DNA of 10,000 nucleotides from contig VSJD01000226.1 in NCBI GenBank assembly GCA_008636095.1, positions 1-10,000 on the forward strand. The letters are read 5' to 3'. Origin of the DNA: Kiritimatiellota bacterium (GTDB taxonomy: Bacteria > Verrucomicrobiota > Kiritimatiellia > JAAZAB01). The notes below the pieces were generated by a model. It was not told where the DNA came from. It searched no databases and saw only the letters and a list, made by a program, of their open reading frames with translations. The position numbers and the translations under genes are program-made. The first letter of the stretch is position 1, and every line of letters starts with the position of its first letter. This document shows, in pieces, positions 1-7,209 of the stretch.

Positions 1-624
1 AAACCCGATCTTGTCCTCGCCACCGGTTTTGCGGGACAACAATCCGCCGCCGAAAAATTATCTGCCTTAGGTCTACGCGTCGTGGTTCTTGATGAGACGC
101 AGGGCATCGAGGAAATTTTTGCCAAAACCAAGCAGATCGGGGATATCCTCAAAATACCCGCGCGGACGGAAGCACTGCTCAAACGCATGCGGGCAACTGT
201 CGCAACAACCAGGCGCCTGACGGCGACAGTTTCTTCGCGCCCGCGGGTCTACATGGAAACCGGCTCTGCCCCGTTGTTCACTTGCGGAAAGGGATCGTTC
301 ATTCACGAGATGATCGAAATCGCCGGCGGTAAAAATATTGCCGGCGACATCGCTCAGCCCTTCCCGCGCATATCATCGGAATTCGTTTTAAACAGCGACC
401 CCGAAGTAATCATTCTCCCCTACATGGGCAGAAATTTCGGCAAAGAGGCTTTAAAGCAAAGAAACGGATGGGAAAAGATTTCCGCCATCAAAACCGGCCG
501 CGTCTATGACGACATAGGTTCCCAGGTCATCACCATTCCCTCGCCGCGGCTGATTTTATACGGCTTGCCCGCACTTCTCAAGCGAATCCATCCGGAAATC
601 GTCCAAGGAGAAAACAAGGAATGA
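1..624 (+). CDS. btuF: Periplasmic cobalamin/chelate-binding protein, BtuF-like (5'-truncated)
   Basis: The reading frame is open from base 1 and gives 207 residues, so the signal peptide and most of the N-terminal lobe lie outside the window. It begins with KPDLVLATG, the usual end of the first lobe in class III (BtuF/FepB/FhuD) binding proteins. A long helical linker (about residues 33-70) follows, then the second lobe with GKGSFIHEMIEIAGGKNIA and the SSEFVLNSDPEVIILP phrase typical of the family. The protein would capture the ligand in the periplasm and deliver it to the permease encoded downstream. Its stop codon overlaps the next start by 4 bp (ATGA). The family assignment is firm. Cobalamin rather than a siderophore or heme is inferred from the neighbouring DUF71 gene and the receptor. 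Confidence 0.85.
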   Translation, partial: KPDLVLATGFAGQQSAAEKLSALGLRVVVLDETQGIEEIFAKTKQIGDILKIPARTEALLKRMRATVATTRRLTATVSSRPRVYMETGSAPLFTCGKGSFIHEMIEIAGGKNIAGDIAQPFPRISSEFVLNSDPEVIILPYMGRNFGKEALKQRNGWEKISAIKTGRVYDDIGSQVITIPSPRLILYGLPALLKRIHPEIVQGENKE

Positions 625-1286
625 ATACAACCATGGGTAACAAGACCGTGCTGGTTATCGGAGGGGGAAATTACGGGACAAAGGCCTGCCAATATTTCAG
701 GGCACAAAAAGCGCGCGTAATTCTTATGGACAACGACCCAGCCTGCAAGGCGAAAGAACTTGTGGCCCAAAACGATTTTGTCTTGAAAGACGCACAGAGC
801 GCCTGGGATTTGGCTTTAAAGCTCAAGCCTGATTTCATCGTGCCCACTTGCTCGAGTCATACTTGCGGGGGGTGGATCAGAGAGTATTTTCGTTTAAGCC
901 CGCTGTCCGATTCCATCGCCGATGTGACGAGAAGATTGCCGCAAAGCTTGTTCCTCGGCTTTGACGAGCCAAATGCTTCGTTGATTTTCAGCTATATGAC
1001 CAAGGGGAAATTGTGCCGTGAGGATTGTCCGCATCCGCCGACCGAGTGTGGCTTGACGCGCGAACCAAGGCCAGCGCCTTTATACAAATTGCTGGAATAC
1101 GGCGTCTTTGAATTATTCGATTGCGCAAAAATTTTCGTATCCGAACAAATGGCTCCCAGTGTCGGCGCCATAAAAGCATCAGATTTCCTGGCATTTGTGC
1201 AAGAGATCGAGATTAAAAAACCAAAGACGCTGGCGGTGGGAACAGCCTGCCGGTGCCACGGCATTTTGAATTTATTCAAGCAATAA
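621..1286 (+). CDS. Cysteine-rich Rossmann-fold protein of unknown function in B12-type uptake cluster
   Basis: This 221-residue protein begins with a nucleotide-binding signature, TVLVIGGGNYGTKA (GxGxxG-like, residues 9-22), with an acidic residue (D37) at the end of the second strand as in NAD-binding Rossmann folds. This resembles the TrkA-N type. The rest is unusual: 10 cysteines, including C77-x4-C82, the cluster C132-x3-C136-x6-C143 with prolines and H138, and a C-terminal CRCH (C210, C212, H213). These could bind an Fe-S cluster or another metal. There is no signal peptide or membrane segment, so it is probably cytoplasmic. The start at 621 overlaps the btuF stop (ATGA), with AAGGAG at 605-610; an in-frame ATG at 633 is the alternative. 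Its position between binding protein and receptor suggests a role tied to the imported ligand, possibly redox, but I do not recognise the family. Confidence 0.8.
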   Translation: MNTTMGNKTVLVIGGGNYGTKACQYFRAQKARVILMDNDPACKAKELVAQNDFVLKDAQSAWDLALKLKPDFIVPTCSSHTCGGWIREYFRLSPLSDSIADVTRRLPQSLFLGFDEPNASLIFSYMTKGKLCREDCPHPPTECGLTREPRPAPLYKLLEYGVFELFDCAKIFVSEQMAPSVGAIKASDFLAFVQEIEIKKPKTLAVGTACRCHGILNLFKQ

Positions 1287-1291
1287 TCAAC

Positions 1292-1298
1292 AGGAGGA
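1292..1298 (+). promoter_or_regulatory. Ribosome binding site deciding the btuB start
   Basis: AGGAGGA lies 8 nt before the ATG at 1307. It fixes the receptor start there rather than at an in-frame ATG at 1253, which lies inside the upstream gene and would put 18 extra residues before the signal peptide. Confidence 0.8.
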
Positions 1299-1306
1299 GA
1301 TGTTTC

Positions 1307-3223
1307 ATGATAACAAAAGCAATACAGACTGCGGCAACGATCATGAATTTCATGCTCGTAGCGGGGATAGCAACCAACAACTTGGCGGCAGAATCCAACG
1401 CCGCGCAACAGGCGGTCGCCCAGCCCCTGCCGGTTGCCACCCAGGCGGTTGTTGAAGCCGATACCATAGTTATTTCGGCCACGCGCATTCCTCAATCCAT
1501 CCGCGATTTGGGCGTCAGTGTTTCCGTTGTTCCACGGGAAAGAATTGAGGAAATGCAGGCACAAAACGTCGGCGATGTTCTGAAAGAAGTCACCGACGCG
1601 CGCGTAAACAGCTACGGCTCCATGGGAGCGGAAAGCGAAATAACTCTGCGCGGTTCCACCAAACAGCAGGTGCTGGTCATGGTTGACGGCAGGCCGGTCA
1701 ACGTTGCCTCTGTGGGAACAGCCGATCTTTCTTTGTATCCCATTGATCAGATTGAGCGCATCGAGGTGATCCGGGGACCCGGCTCGGTTCTTTACGGCGC
1801 CGGCGCCATGGCCGGTGTGGTCAATATTATCACCAGGGACCCGCCGGAGAAATTAACAACTGATTTAGCGGCGTCGTATGGAACAAAAAATACGCGTATT
1901 CTCCGGTTGGATAACGGGGCCAGGATCGGCGACTTCGGTTACCTTATCATGGCCAGTCAGAATGCCAGCGACGGATGGAGAGAAAACAGCGCCTGTGACG
2001 GCTACAATATTGCCGGAAAACTGGATTATGACCTGACCCAGGACTCGCGACTGGTCTTGAATTCCGGATTTTCGCGGCAGAACAAAGGCGTGCCCGGCTC
2101 CACCAGCTGGCCCTCGCCCAATGCCAAACAGTATGACGAACAGTATTGGTTCGACCTCACGCATAAATATGAGTTGGCAACTAATTCCTATTTCACAGGG
2201 AAAGCCTTCCTTAATCAGAATTGGCAGAATTACAAGAATCCGGACAGTTTTACCGACGAAATCAGCCGTAACCAGAAAACGGGGCTGGACCTCCAGCAGA
2301 CACTACCGCTTGGTGAGCGCCAACTGCTCCTGGGGGGTATTTACCTGGAAAATGATTATGTGAATATCAGGGGCGCTAATGATGCCTCATTGATCGGCGG
2401 CAACCGCGACCTCTTCACCGGCGCGGGTTTCCTGCAGGACGAGGTGGCGCTCATGGATGCGCTGGTTGTGACCCCCGGCCTGCGCTGCGATATTCAGTCG
2501 AAATGGGGGGCCGAACTCAGCCCGAAAATCAGCGGGCTCTACAAGATTATCGAAGGCACCAGCCTGAAAGCCTCCATCGGGCGGGGATTCAGGGCGCCTA
2601 CGGTTGATGAACTCTATTGGCGGGATGATTATTCCGTGGGCAATCCCGATTTAAAACCCGAGGAATCATTCAGTTACGACGCCGGAATTCAACAGCAGTT
2701 CGGAGCAAAAAGCCTGCTTGAAGTTTCCCTGTTCCAAAGCCACATGAAAAACCTGATTGCCTGGTATGATGTTGACGGCAAAGGAATATATACGGCGGAA
2801 AATATCAATGACGCCCGCCTGCAGGGTTTGGAAACCGAATTAAGCGTGCAGTTCACCAAAGAATTCTCCGGCGCGCTGAACTACACGTTGCTTGACGCGT
2901 GTGACACCAGCGGCAAGTATGACGGCGACACTCTGACCTACCGGCCGAAGAACAAAGTGGGCGGTCGCCTGGGCTATCAGACCAAATGGGGATTGAAATT
3001 AAACGTGAACGCCGACTATACCGACACGGTTTACACCGACCGTGCCAATACAACGGCCTTGGGCGGCTTTATGACTCTCGGCGCTTACGCGGCGCAGACC
3101 GTTTTCAAGCGCGTGGAAATTTTTGCGCGCGGCGACAACATCCTGAACAAGCAATATCAGATGGTCGCCGGTTATCCCATGCCCGGTGCAAGCGTGATGG
3201 GCGGCGTGAAGGCAAAGTTTTGA
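1307..3223 (+). CDS. btuB: TonB-dependent outer-membrane receptor, BtuB-like
   Basis: This 638-residue protein would carry the ligand across the outer membrane using TonB energy. Residues 1-28 form a signal peptide (positive N-terminus, hydrophobic MNFMLVAGIA, likely cleavage after LAA). A TonB box, ADTIVISATR, sits at residues 51-60. The plug domain follows at about 65-178, with ITLRGSTKQQVLVMVDGRPV and the conserved IERIEVIRGPGSVLYGAGAMAGVVNIITR region. The rest is a beta-barrel with the GRGFRAPTVDELYW and NPDLKPEES phrases common in cobalamin/siderophore receptors. It ends in phenylalanine (KAKF), the usual outer-membrane insertion signal. Length is close to E. coli BtuB. A 20-bp gap and a strong Shine-Dalgarno precede it, while the permease start overlaps its stop. 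The receptor family is certain; the B12 substrate is inferred from context. Confidence 0.88.
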   Translation: MITKAIQTAATIMNFMLVAGIATNNLAAESNAAQQAVAQPLPVATQAVVEADTIVISATRIPQSIRDLGVSVSVVPRERIEEMQAQNVGDVLKEVTDARVNSYGSMGAESEITLRGSTKQQVLVMVDGRPVNVASVGTADLSLYPIDQIERIEVIRGPGSVLYGAGAMAGVVNIITRDPPEKLTTDLAASYGTKNTRILRLDNGARIGDFGYLIMASQNASDGWRENSACDGYNIAGKLDYDLTQDSRLVLNSGFSRQNKGVPGSTSWPSPNAKQYDEQYWFDLTHKYELATNSYFTGKAFLNQNWQNYKNPDSFTDEISRNQKTGLDLQQTLPLGERQLLLGGIYLENDYVNIRGANDASLIGGNRDLFTGAGFLQDEVALMDALVVTPGLRCDIQSKWGAELSPKISGLYKIIEGTSLKASIGRGFRAPTVDELYWRDDYSVGNPDLKPEESFSYDAGIQQQFGAKSLLEVSLFQSHMKNLIAWYDVDGKGIYTAENINDARLQGLETELSVQFTKEFSGALNYTLLDACDTSGKYDGDTLTYRPKNKVGGRLGYQTKWGLKLNVNADYTDTVYTDRANTTALGGFMTLGAYAAQTVFKRVEIFARGDNILNKQYQMVAGYPMPGASVMGGVKAKF

Positions 3224-4242
3224 AAAACAGATTTACACATTGGATGGCAGCGCTTCTGATTCTGGGCGGCTTGCTGGCAAGCGTAGGATTCATTTCCCTA
3301 TGCCTGGGCCCAGCCGATATTTCGCCGGCCAGACTTTTGTCGGCGCTTATGCACGGCGGAGACACGATAGAACGGACCATCCTATGCGATGTTCGCCTGC
3401 CGCGTATTTTGCTCGGCATTGCGGTCGGCGGAGCGTTGAGCCTGGCCGGGGTCATTTTGCAGGGACTGTTCCGCAATCCGCTGGTCGAGCCTTATACCAT
3501 GGGAATTTCCGGCGGCGCAGCATTGGGCGTATGCCTGGCCATTCTCTTTAGACTGGGCCGGAGTTGCGGCGTCTGGTCTTTGCCGTTTGCCGGCTCAATT
3601 GGAGCGGCGGCCGCCATTTTCGCGGTTTATTTTTTAAGTATAGGCAAAGGCAATCTTAATATCCGGAATCTGCTGTTGATTGGCATAATGATCAGCTTCA
3701 TCTGCTCTGCGTTGATCACACTTATCATGGCGATTTCAAAGGTTGAGGATTTGCACGGCATTATCTTCTGGGCCATGGGCTCTCTGGAACAGCCCAACCC
3801 GCTGTTGGTCAGGATCGCGGTTATTGTTTCCGTTGTTGCCCTGGGGGTTTCTTATTTTTTCTGCCTGGAGCTTAACGCCCTCTTACTCGGCGAGGAAGAG
3901 GCCTCCCATCTCGGCGTCAACATCGAAACCGCCAAACGCCTGCTCTTTATCCTGGCGTCCGTCATGACCGGATTGAGCGTTTCTGTGGCTGGGATCATCG
4001 GCTTCGTGGGCCTGGTGGTTCCGCATTTCATGCGCCTTTTCGTGGGCGGTGACCACCGCATTTTGATTCCCGCCGCCTGGCTTTGCGGCGGGGTATTCCT
4101 GGTCTCCTGCGACACGCTGGCGCGGACGGTTATCAGCCCGACGGAATTGCCCGTTGGCGTTGTCACGGGGTTGCTGGGTGGAATAATTTTTGTCTATGTA
4201 TTATGCCATCGGCCGGAGGGCAAAACCAGATGCTCGATATAA
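3220..4242 (+). CDS. btuC: FecCD/BtuC-family ABC transporter permease
   Basis: This 340-residue integral membrane protein is the channel subunit of a class II importer, expected to work as a dimer with the ATPase encoded next. Family hallmarks are clear: DVRLPRILLGIAVGGALSLAG, QGLFRNPLVEPYTMGISGGAALG near residues 57-103, and near the C-terminus IGFVGLVVPHFMRLFVG plus ELPVGVVTGLLGG. About ten hydrophobic segments are visible. I chose the TTG at 3220. It overlaps the receptor stop (TTGA), has a weak GAAGG at 3208-3212, and gives a positively charged leader (MKNRFTHW) before the first membrane helix. The alternative is ATG at 3244 (8 residues shorter) with no evident Shine-Dalgarno. It overlaps the ATPase gene by 13 bp. 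Confidence 0.9.
   Translation: MKNRFTHWMAALLILGGLLASVGFISLCLGPADISPARLLSALMHGGDTIERTILCDVRLPRILLGIAVGGALSLAGVILQGLFRNPLVEPYTMGISGGAALGVCLAILFRLGRSCGVWSLPFAGSIGAAAAIFAVYFLSIGKGNLNIRNLLLIGIMISFICSALITLIMAISKVEDLHGIIFWAMGSLEQPNPLLVRIAVIVSVVALGVSYFFCLELNALLLGEEEASHLGVNIETAKRLLFILASVMTGLSVSVAGIIGFVGLVVPHFMRLFVGGDHRILIPAAWLCGGVFLVSCDTLARTVISPTELPVGVVTGLLGGIIFVYVLCHRPEGKTRCSI
4215..4220 (+). promoter_or_regulatory. Ribosome binding site for the ABC ATPase start
   Basis: GGAGGG inside the 3' end of the permease gene lies 9 nt before ATG 4230. It selects this ATG over a far-upstream in-frame ATG at 4083 that falls within the permease. Confidence 0.75.
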
Positions 4243-5057
4243 GTGACCTGACCTGCGGCTATGCCTCCGGATTTGCCATCCGCAATATAAATCTGCGCGT
4301 GCCGGCCGGCGAAATCATTGGCATAATCGGCCCGAACGGCTCCGGGAAAACAACCCTGCTCCGGGCCATAACGCGATCGCTTAAACCGGCAAGCGGCGTC
4401 ATTCGTCTTGAGGGCGCAGACATCCGCAGGCTGAAAATCCGGGAGCTGGCCCGCAAGATAGCGGTTGTATCGCAAAGCGCCGAATCTGGTTTTATGACCG
4501 TGGAGGAATTTGTGCTCCTGGGCCGAACGCCCTATTATGATCGCTTCCGCTTCCTCGAAACAAAAAATGACGTGCAGATCGCCCGCAACGCCATGGCCTT
4601 AACCGACGCGCTCAGGCTCAAGGACCAGCTCATGAACCGGATCAGCGGCGGGGAACGCCAGTTAGCCTTGATTGCGCGCGCGCTGGCCCAGGAACCAAAG
4701 TTGCTGCTCCTGGACGAACCGACCACCTATCTTGACATCACCCATCAGGTGGGCATACTCGATCTCATAAGAAGGTTAAACATTAATTCCGCTCTTACGG
4801 TGATTATGGTGCTGCACGACCTGAACCTGGCTGGCGAATACTGCCATCGCCTGGTGCTGTTCGACAAAGGCGCTATTTACAAATTCGGACTTCCCGAGGA
4901 AGTGCTTAATTACAGGATTATCGAGGAGGTCTATAAAACGGTCGTGGTGGTCGAAAAAAACCCTGTTTCCCACAAGCCTTATGTCATGGCTGTTTCGGAA
5001 GCGGCGCAGGAAGCCAACCGCATATTTGCTGTACCAAAGAAAACAATTAAGCTATGA
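4230..5057 (+). CDS. btuD: ABC transporter ATPase, BtuD/FecE-like
   Basis: This 275-residue cytoplasmic ATPase would drive the importer formed with the permease upstream. Visible motifs are Walker A GPNGSGKTT (residues 34-42, catalytic K40), a Q-loop in VVSQSAESGFMTVEEFV, the ABC signature ISGGERQ, Walker B LLLLDEPTT with its glutamate, the D-loop YLDITHQ, and the H-loop histidine in VMVLHDLNLAGEYC. The order and wording are those of the FepC/FecE/BtuD subfamily. After the nucleotide-binding domain there are about 25 extra residues ending in a basic tail (VPKKTIKL), of unclear meaning. It begins 13 bp inside the permease gene with a good Shine-Dalgarno. Its stop overlaps the next start by 4 bp (ATGA), so translation of permease, ATPase and DUF71 is probably coupled. 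Confidence 0.92.
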   Translation: MLDISDLTCGYASGFAIRNINLRVPAGEIIGIIGPNGSGKTTLLRAITRSLKPASGVIRLEGADIRRLKIRELARKIAVVSQSAESGFMTVEEFVLLGRTPYYDRFRFLETKNDVQIARNAMALTDALRLKDQLMNRISGGERQLALIARALAQEPKLLLLDEPTTYLDITHQVGILDLIRRLNINSALTVIMVLHDLNLAGEYCHRLVLFDKGAIYKFGLPEEVLNYRIIEEVYKTVVVVEKNPVSHKPYVMAVSEAAQEANRIFAVPKKTIKL

Positions 5058-5776
5058 CCGCCCAACCAAAGCTGGTGCCGTCAATAAACACTCTGTTTTT
5101 CAGCTCGTGGAGTGGCGGCAAGGACTCGTGTCTGGCGCTGCACCGCGCCTGCATGGCGGGCGCCAAGCCGGCCTGTCTGTTAACCGTGATCAGTGAAGAC
5201 GGAATACGGTCAAGATCGCACGGTTTGCGAAAAGATGTCATCGAAGCCCAGGCGGCGGCGCTGGGCATACCCTTGCTTACCAGATGCGCCACCTGGGCGG
5301 GATACAAAGCCGCCTTTATTGATGCGTTGCATGAAATCCGTAAAAAAGGCATTAAATCCGGGGTATTCGGGGACATTGATTTTCCACCCCATCTGGAATG
5401 GGAAGAAAAAGTATGCGCCGAAGCCGATATAGTCCCTTGCCTGCCGCTGTGGGGAGGCGCCCGGCCGGCGCTACTGCATGAGTTCATCACGCTTGGCTAC
5501 AAAGCCTTGATTGTCCGCGTCAACGAGAACAAGCTGAATAGGAAATTCCTCGGGCGGATAATTGACCGGGACGTGGTCGGTGAGTTCCAGAAAACAGGGA
5601 TTGATCCATGCGGTGAAAATGGCGAGTATCATACTGTTGTTATTGACGGCCCGATTTTTTCCAGACCGTTGTCTGTCGAAGCTGGTTCCCGCCTGGACAC
5701 GGAATGTTCCGGATATTGCACGATGGATATCCATGTTCGCAATGATAAGGAGGATGTGAGTGATGATGCACATTGA
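5054..5776 (+). CDS. DUF71/COG2102 PP-loop ATPase, B12-salvage-associated type
   Basis: This 240-residue protein belongs to the adenine-nucleotide alpha-hydrolase-like DUF71 family, which includes eukaryotic/archaeal Dph6 (diphthamide synthetase). The PP-loop SSWSGGKDS is at residues 17-25. Later come GVFGDID, the LLHEFITLGYKALIVRVN segment, and the conserved GENGEYHTVVIDGPIF phrase expected at the active site. Enzymes of this fold activate a carboxylate by adenylation; in Dph6 the result is an amide. Bacteria lack diphthamide, and published comparative genomics of DUF71 linked a bacterial subgroup to B12 salvage because of its neighbourhood with btu genes, which matches this location. An amidation or hydrolysis step on a corrinoid side chain is a fair hypothesis, not shown here. 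It starts in the ATPase stop (ATGA) and overlaps exbB by 14 bp. Confidence 0.87.
   Translation: MTAQPKLVPSINTLFFSSWSGGKDSCLALHRACMAGAKPACLLTVISEDGIRSRSHGLRKDVIEAQAAALGIPLLTRCATWAGYKAAFIDALHEIRKKGIKSGVFGDIDFPPHLEWEEKVCAEADIVPCLPLWGGARPALLHEFITLGYKALIVRVNENKLNRKFLGRIIDRDVVGEFQKTGIDPCGENGEYHTVVIDGPIFSRPLSVEAGSRLDTECSGYCTMDIHVRNDKEDVSDDAH
5747..5754 (+). promoter_or_regulatory. Ribosome binding site deciding the exbB start
   Basis: AAGGAGGA at the end of the DUF71 gene sits 5, 8 and 11 nt before three consecutive in-frame start codons (GTG 5760, ATG 5763, ATG 5766). The 8-nt spacing favours ATG 5763. Confidence 0.75.
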
Positions 5777-6437
5777 AGGTTTTGACGCGGCTTGGTTGGT
5801 CATTATAAAGGGCGGCCCGGTGATGTGGCCGCTGTTGATCTGCTCGTTGCTCTCTGTGACGATCACTATCGAACGCCTGCTCTTCTGGTGGCGCCAGCGC
5901 ATGAGCGCGCACCGCGAGGAATTGCTGGATATGCTTTTGCAGCGCACGGAGTGCGGCGAATTCGATCAGGCTATCCAAATTGCCCGTCGTCATCCGTTCG
6001 CCGCAACGCGTATTCTGGCGGCGGGTCTGAAGCACCACGCATACGGCCTGGAAGGCAGTCTCGAAGTAGCCGCCGGCGATGAAATCGCCCGTATGAAATA
6101 CGGCCTGACGGCATTGGATACCGTCATCACCCTGGCGCCGCTCCTGGGCATTCTTGGCACGGTGATGGGGATCATCCACTCCTTCCGCATCCTGGAAGCC
6201 GTGGAGATTCAGGATCCAAGCGCGGTAATCAGCGGCCTGGCGGAGGCGCTGATTACCACAGCGGTCGGACTTATTATCGCCATGGTGACACTGGTGCCTT
6301 ATAATGTGCTGGTTAGTAAAATCCAGCGCGAAGCGCGGCGCTTGGAGCAAATCATTGCCCAGTTTGAAGTGGCTTATAAGAAAGGACTGGAATATGCGGA
6401 TAACCACCGGCTACGAAAACCGGAAGGCGCGCATTGA
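5763..6437 (+). CDS. exbB: MotA/TolQ/ExbB proton-channel protein
   Basis: This 224-residue inner-membrane protein would form the proton channel that, with ExbD, energises TonB. Three membrane segments are visible: about residues 16-42 (GGPVMWPLLICSLLSVTITIERLLFW), 117-140 and 162-184, with a large cytoplasmic loop between the first two. The diagnostic parts are APLLGILGTVMGII (125-138) and ISGLAEALITTAVGLIIAM (157-174), whose threonines line the channel in known ExbB/TolQ. Its start is taken as ATG 5763 from the Shine-Dalgarno spacing, 14 bp inside the DUF71 gene. It runs 44 bp into exbD. TolQ rather than ExbB is formally possible, but the receptor upstream and tonB downstream favour ExbB. 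Confidence 0.9.
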   Translation: MMHIEGFDAAWLVIIKGGPVMWPLLICSLLSVTITIERLLFWWRQRMSAHREELLDMLLQRTECGEFDQAIQIARRHPFAATRILAAGLKHHAYGLEGSLEVAAGDEIARMKYGLTALDTVITLAPLLGILGTVMGIIHSFRILEAVEIQDPSAVISGLAEALITTAVGLIIAMVTLVPYNVLVSKIQREARRLEQIIAQFEVAYKKGLEYADNHRLRKPEGAH

Positions 6438-6795
6438 GTTGGTCAATCTGATTGATATCGCCTTCGTCATCCTGGTGTTTTTCATTTACGCGGCGATTTC
6501 GATGACCCTTTCGAAAGGCCTGAAAGTGGCCTTGCCGGCGGGCGTGGCCGACGCGGGCAAGCAGCAACGCAGCATCCGCATAACACTGGCCGCCGACAAT
6601 ACCATCCGTCTGGACAAGGAGTTCTGCGATCTAAACACTTGTGTTAAAAAAGCCGCCGCGGCCTCCCGCAGCGGTTCCTGTGCCGTGTTGATCAGCGGCG
6701 ACCGCAGCGCCGACCTGGGTGCAGGCATCGAACTGTTGTCGCGGCTGAAGGAAGCCGGTATAGCCTCGGTGGCCTTCGAGGTAAAAAAGCAGTAA
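6394..6795 (+). CDS. exbD: ExbD/TolR biopolymer transport protein
   Basis: This 133-residue protein has a short cytoplasmic N-terminus, one membrane helix (about residues 17-38) and a periplasmic domain. The helix carries the proton-relay aspartate in LVNLIDIAFVILVFFIY (D21). The segment SKGLKVALPAG after the helix is typical of ExbD/TolR, and the C-terminal domain ends with LSRLKEAGIASVAFEV, as in the family. The start is ATG 6394 with AAAGGA at 6381-6386. It begins 44 bp inside exbB, an unusually long overlap that implies coupled synthesis of the two partners. The periplasmic domain has two cysteines close together (EFCDLNTC), which could form a disulfide. No U-tract terminator follows directly. 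Confidence 0.9.
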   Translation: MRITTGYENRKARIELVNLIDIAFVILVFFIYAAISMTLSKGLKVALPAGVADAGKQQRSIRITLAADNTIRLDKEFCDLNTCVKKAAAASRSGSCAVLISGDRSADLGAGIELLSRLKEAGIASVAFEVKKQ

Positions 6796-6923
6796 ATTGT
6801 GGAATACATCAATTACGGGAAGAGGATGGGCGTCACTCCTAATGGCCTCTGCAAGTTGAGGCACTATAGTAGGGTGCGCCCTGGCATCGCGCCATTTTGC
6901 CGTCCTATTGACCCAATATCAAC

Positions 6924-6938
6924 GCGGGCTATGCCCGC
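6924..6938. repeat. Short GC-rich hairpin
   Basis: GCGGGC and GCCCGC are perfect complements around a 3-nt loop (TAT). It lies about 130 bp after exbD and has no following T-run, so it is not a textbook intrinsic terminator. It might slow transcription or protect the upstream mRNA end. Confidence 0.45.
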
Positions 6939-7089
6939 AACCCAGAATTACCGCCGCCAGGAGGTCGGCGACCACCCTAAGCATTTATCATAAATGTTCT
7001 TTAAAGGTGGCAGCCGGCGTCCTTGCTGGCCGTCTTCCGGTATGTTTTTCTTGTTATTTTTACGGTTTCTTCAGGATCAGGCACTAACC

Positions 7090-7121
7090 TGAATTATTCA
7101 TGAACAATCATGAATAATTCA
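7090..7121. repeat. Near-perfect 32-bp palindrome with 4-nt centre
   Basis: TGAATTATTCATGA at 7090-7103 is the exact reverse complement of TCATGAATAATTCA at 7108-7121, separated by ACAA. The arms are AT-rich, unlike the GC-rich hairpins just downstream. It could be a two-fold-symmetric operator for a regulator of tonB, or the end of a small repetitive element. As a terminator it would lack a GC-rich stem and a T-tract. The octamer TCATGAAC in it recurs at the tonB start codon (7214-7221). Confidence 0.7.
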
Positions 7122-7209
7122 CCCTGCGGGCTTCGACTACGGCCTGAAGACAGGCCTCCGCTCAGGGTTAGCCTTGAGCAAGGCGCTTGGCGCCGCGTCG
7201 AAAGGCTAA
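7122..7209. repeat. Cluster of nested inverted repeats before tonB, repeat-element-like
   Basis: Several perfect short complements overlap here: CCCTG 7122-7126 with CAGGG 7163-7167; TTCGAC 7132-7137 with GTCGAA 7197-7202; GGCCTG-AAGA-CAGGCC 7141-7156; TTAGCCTT 7168-7175 with AAGGCTAA 7202-7209; GCCTTG-AG-CAAGGC 7171-7184; and GGCGC-TTG-GCGCC 7182-7194. Some exclude each other, so alternative folds are possible. The wording CTTCGACTAC...CCGCTCAGGG resembles dispersed intergenic repeats seen in many bacterial genomes. The last arm also covers AAAGG, the only plausible ribosome-binding sequence for tonB. Confidence 0.55.

Noticed and set aside
1253..1306. Upstream in-frame ATG of the receptor
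   Set aside because: It lies inside the preceding gene, lacks a good ribosome-binding site and would bury the signal peptide; ATG 1307 has AGGAGGA at correct spacing.
992..1564. 190-codon minus-strand open frame across the Rossmann gene and btuB start
   Set aside because: It runs antisense to two supported genes and crosses their junction and ribosome-binding site.
5640..6407. 255-codon minus-strand open frame opposite the DUF71 gene end and exbB
   Set aside because: The plus-strand frames carry clear DUF71 and ExbB motifs; the antisense product is His/Gln/Arg-rich without known features.
6799..6993. 64-codon open frame between exbD and tonB
   Set aside because: There is no Shine-Dalgarno, no recognisable motif, an unnatural composition, and it lies in a repeat-rich gap.
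7090..7209. CRISPR array or insertion sequence
   Set aside because: There are no regularly spaced direct repeats, no transposase frame and no clear target-site duplication.
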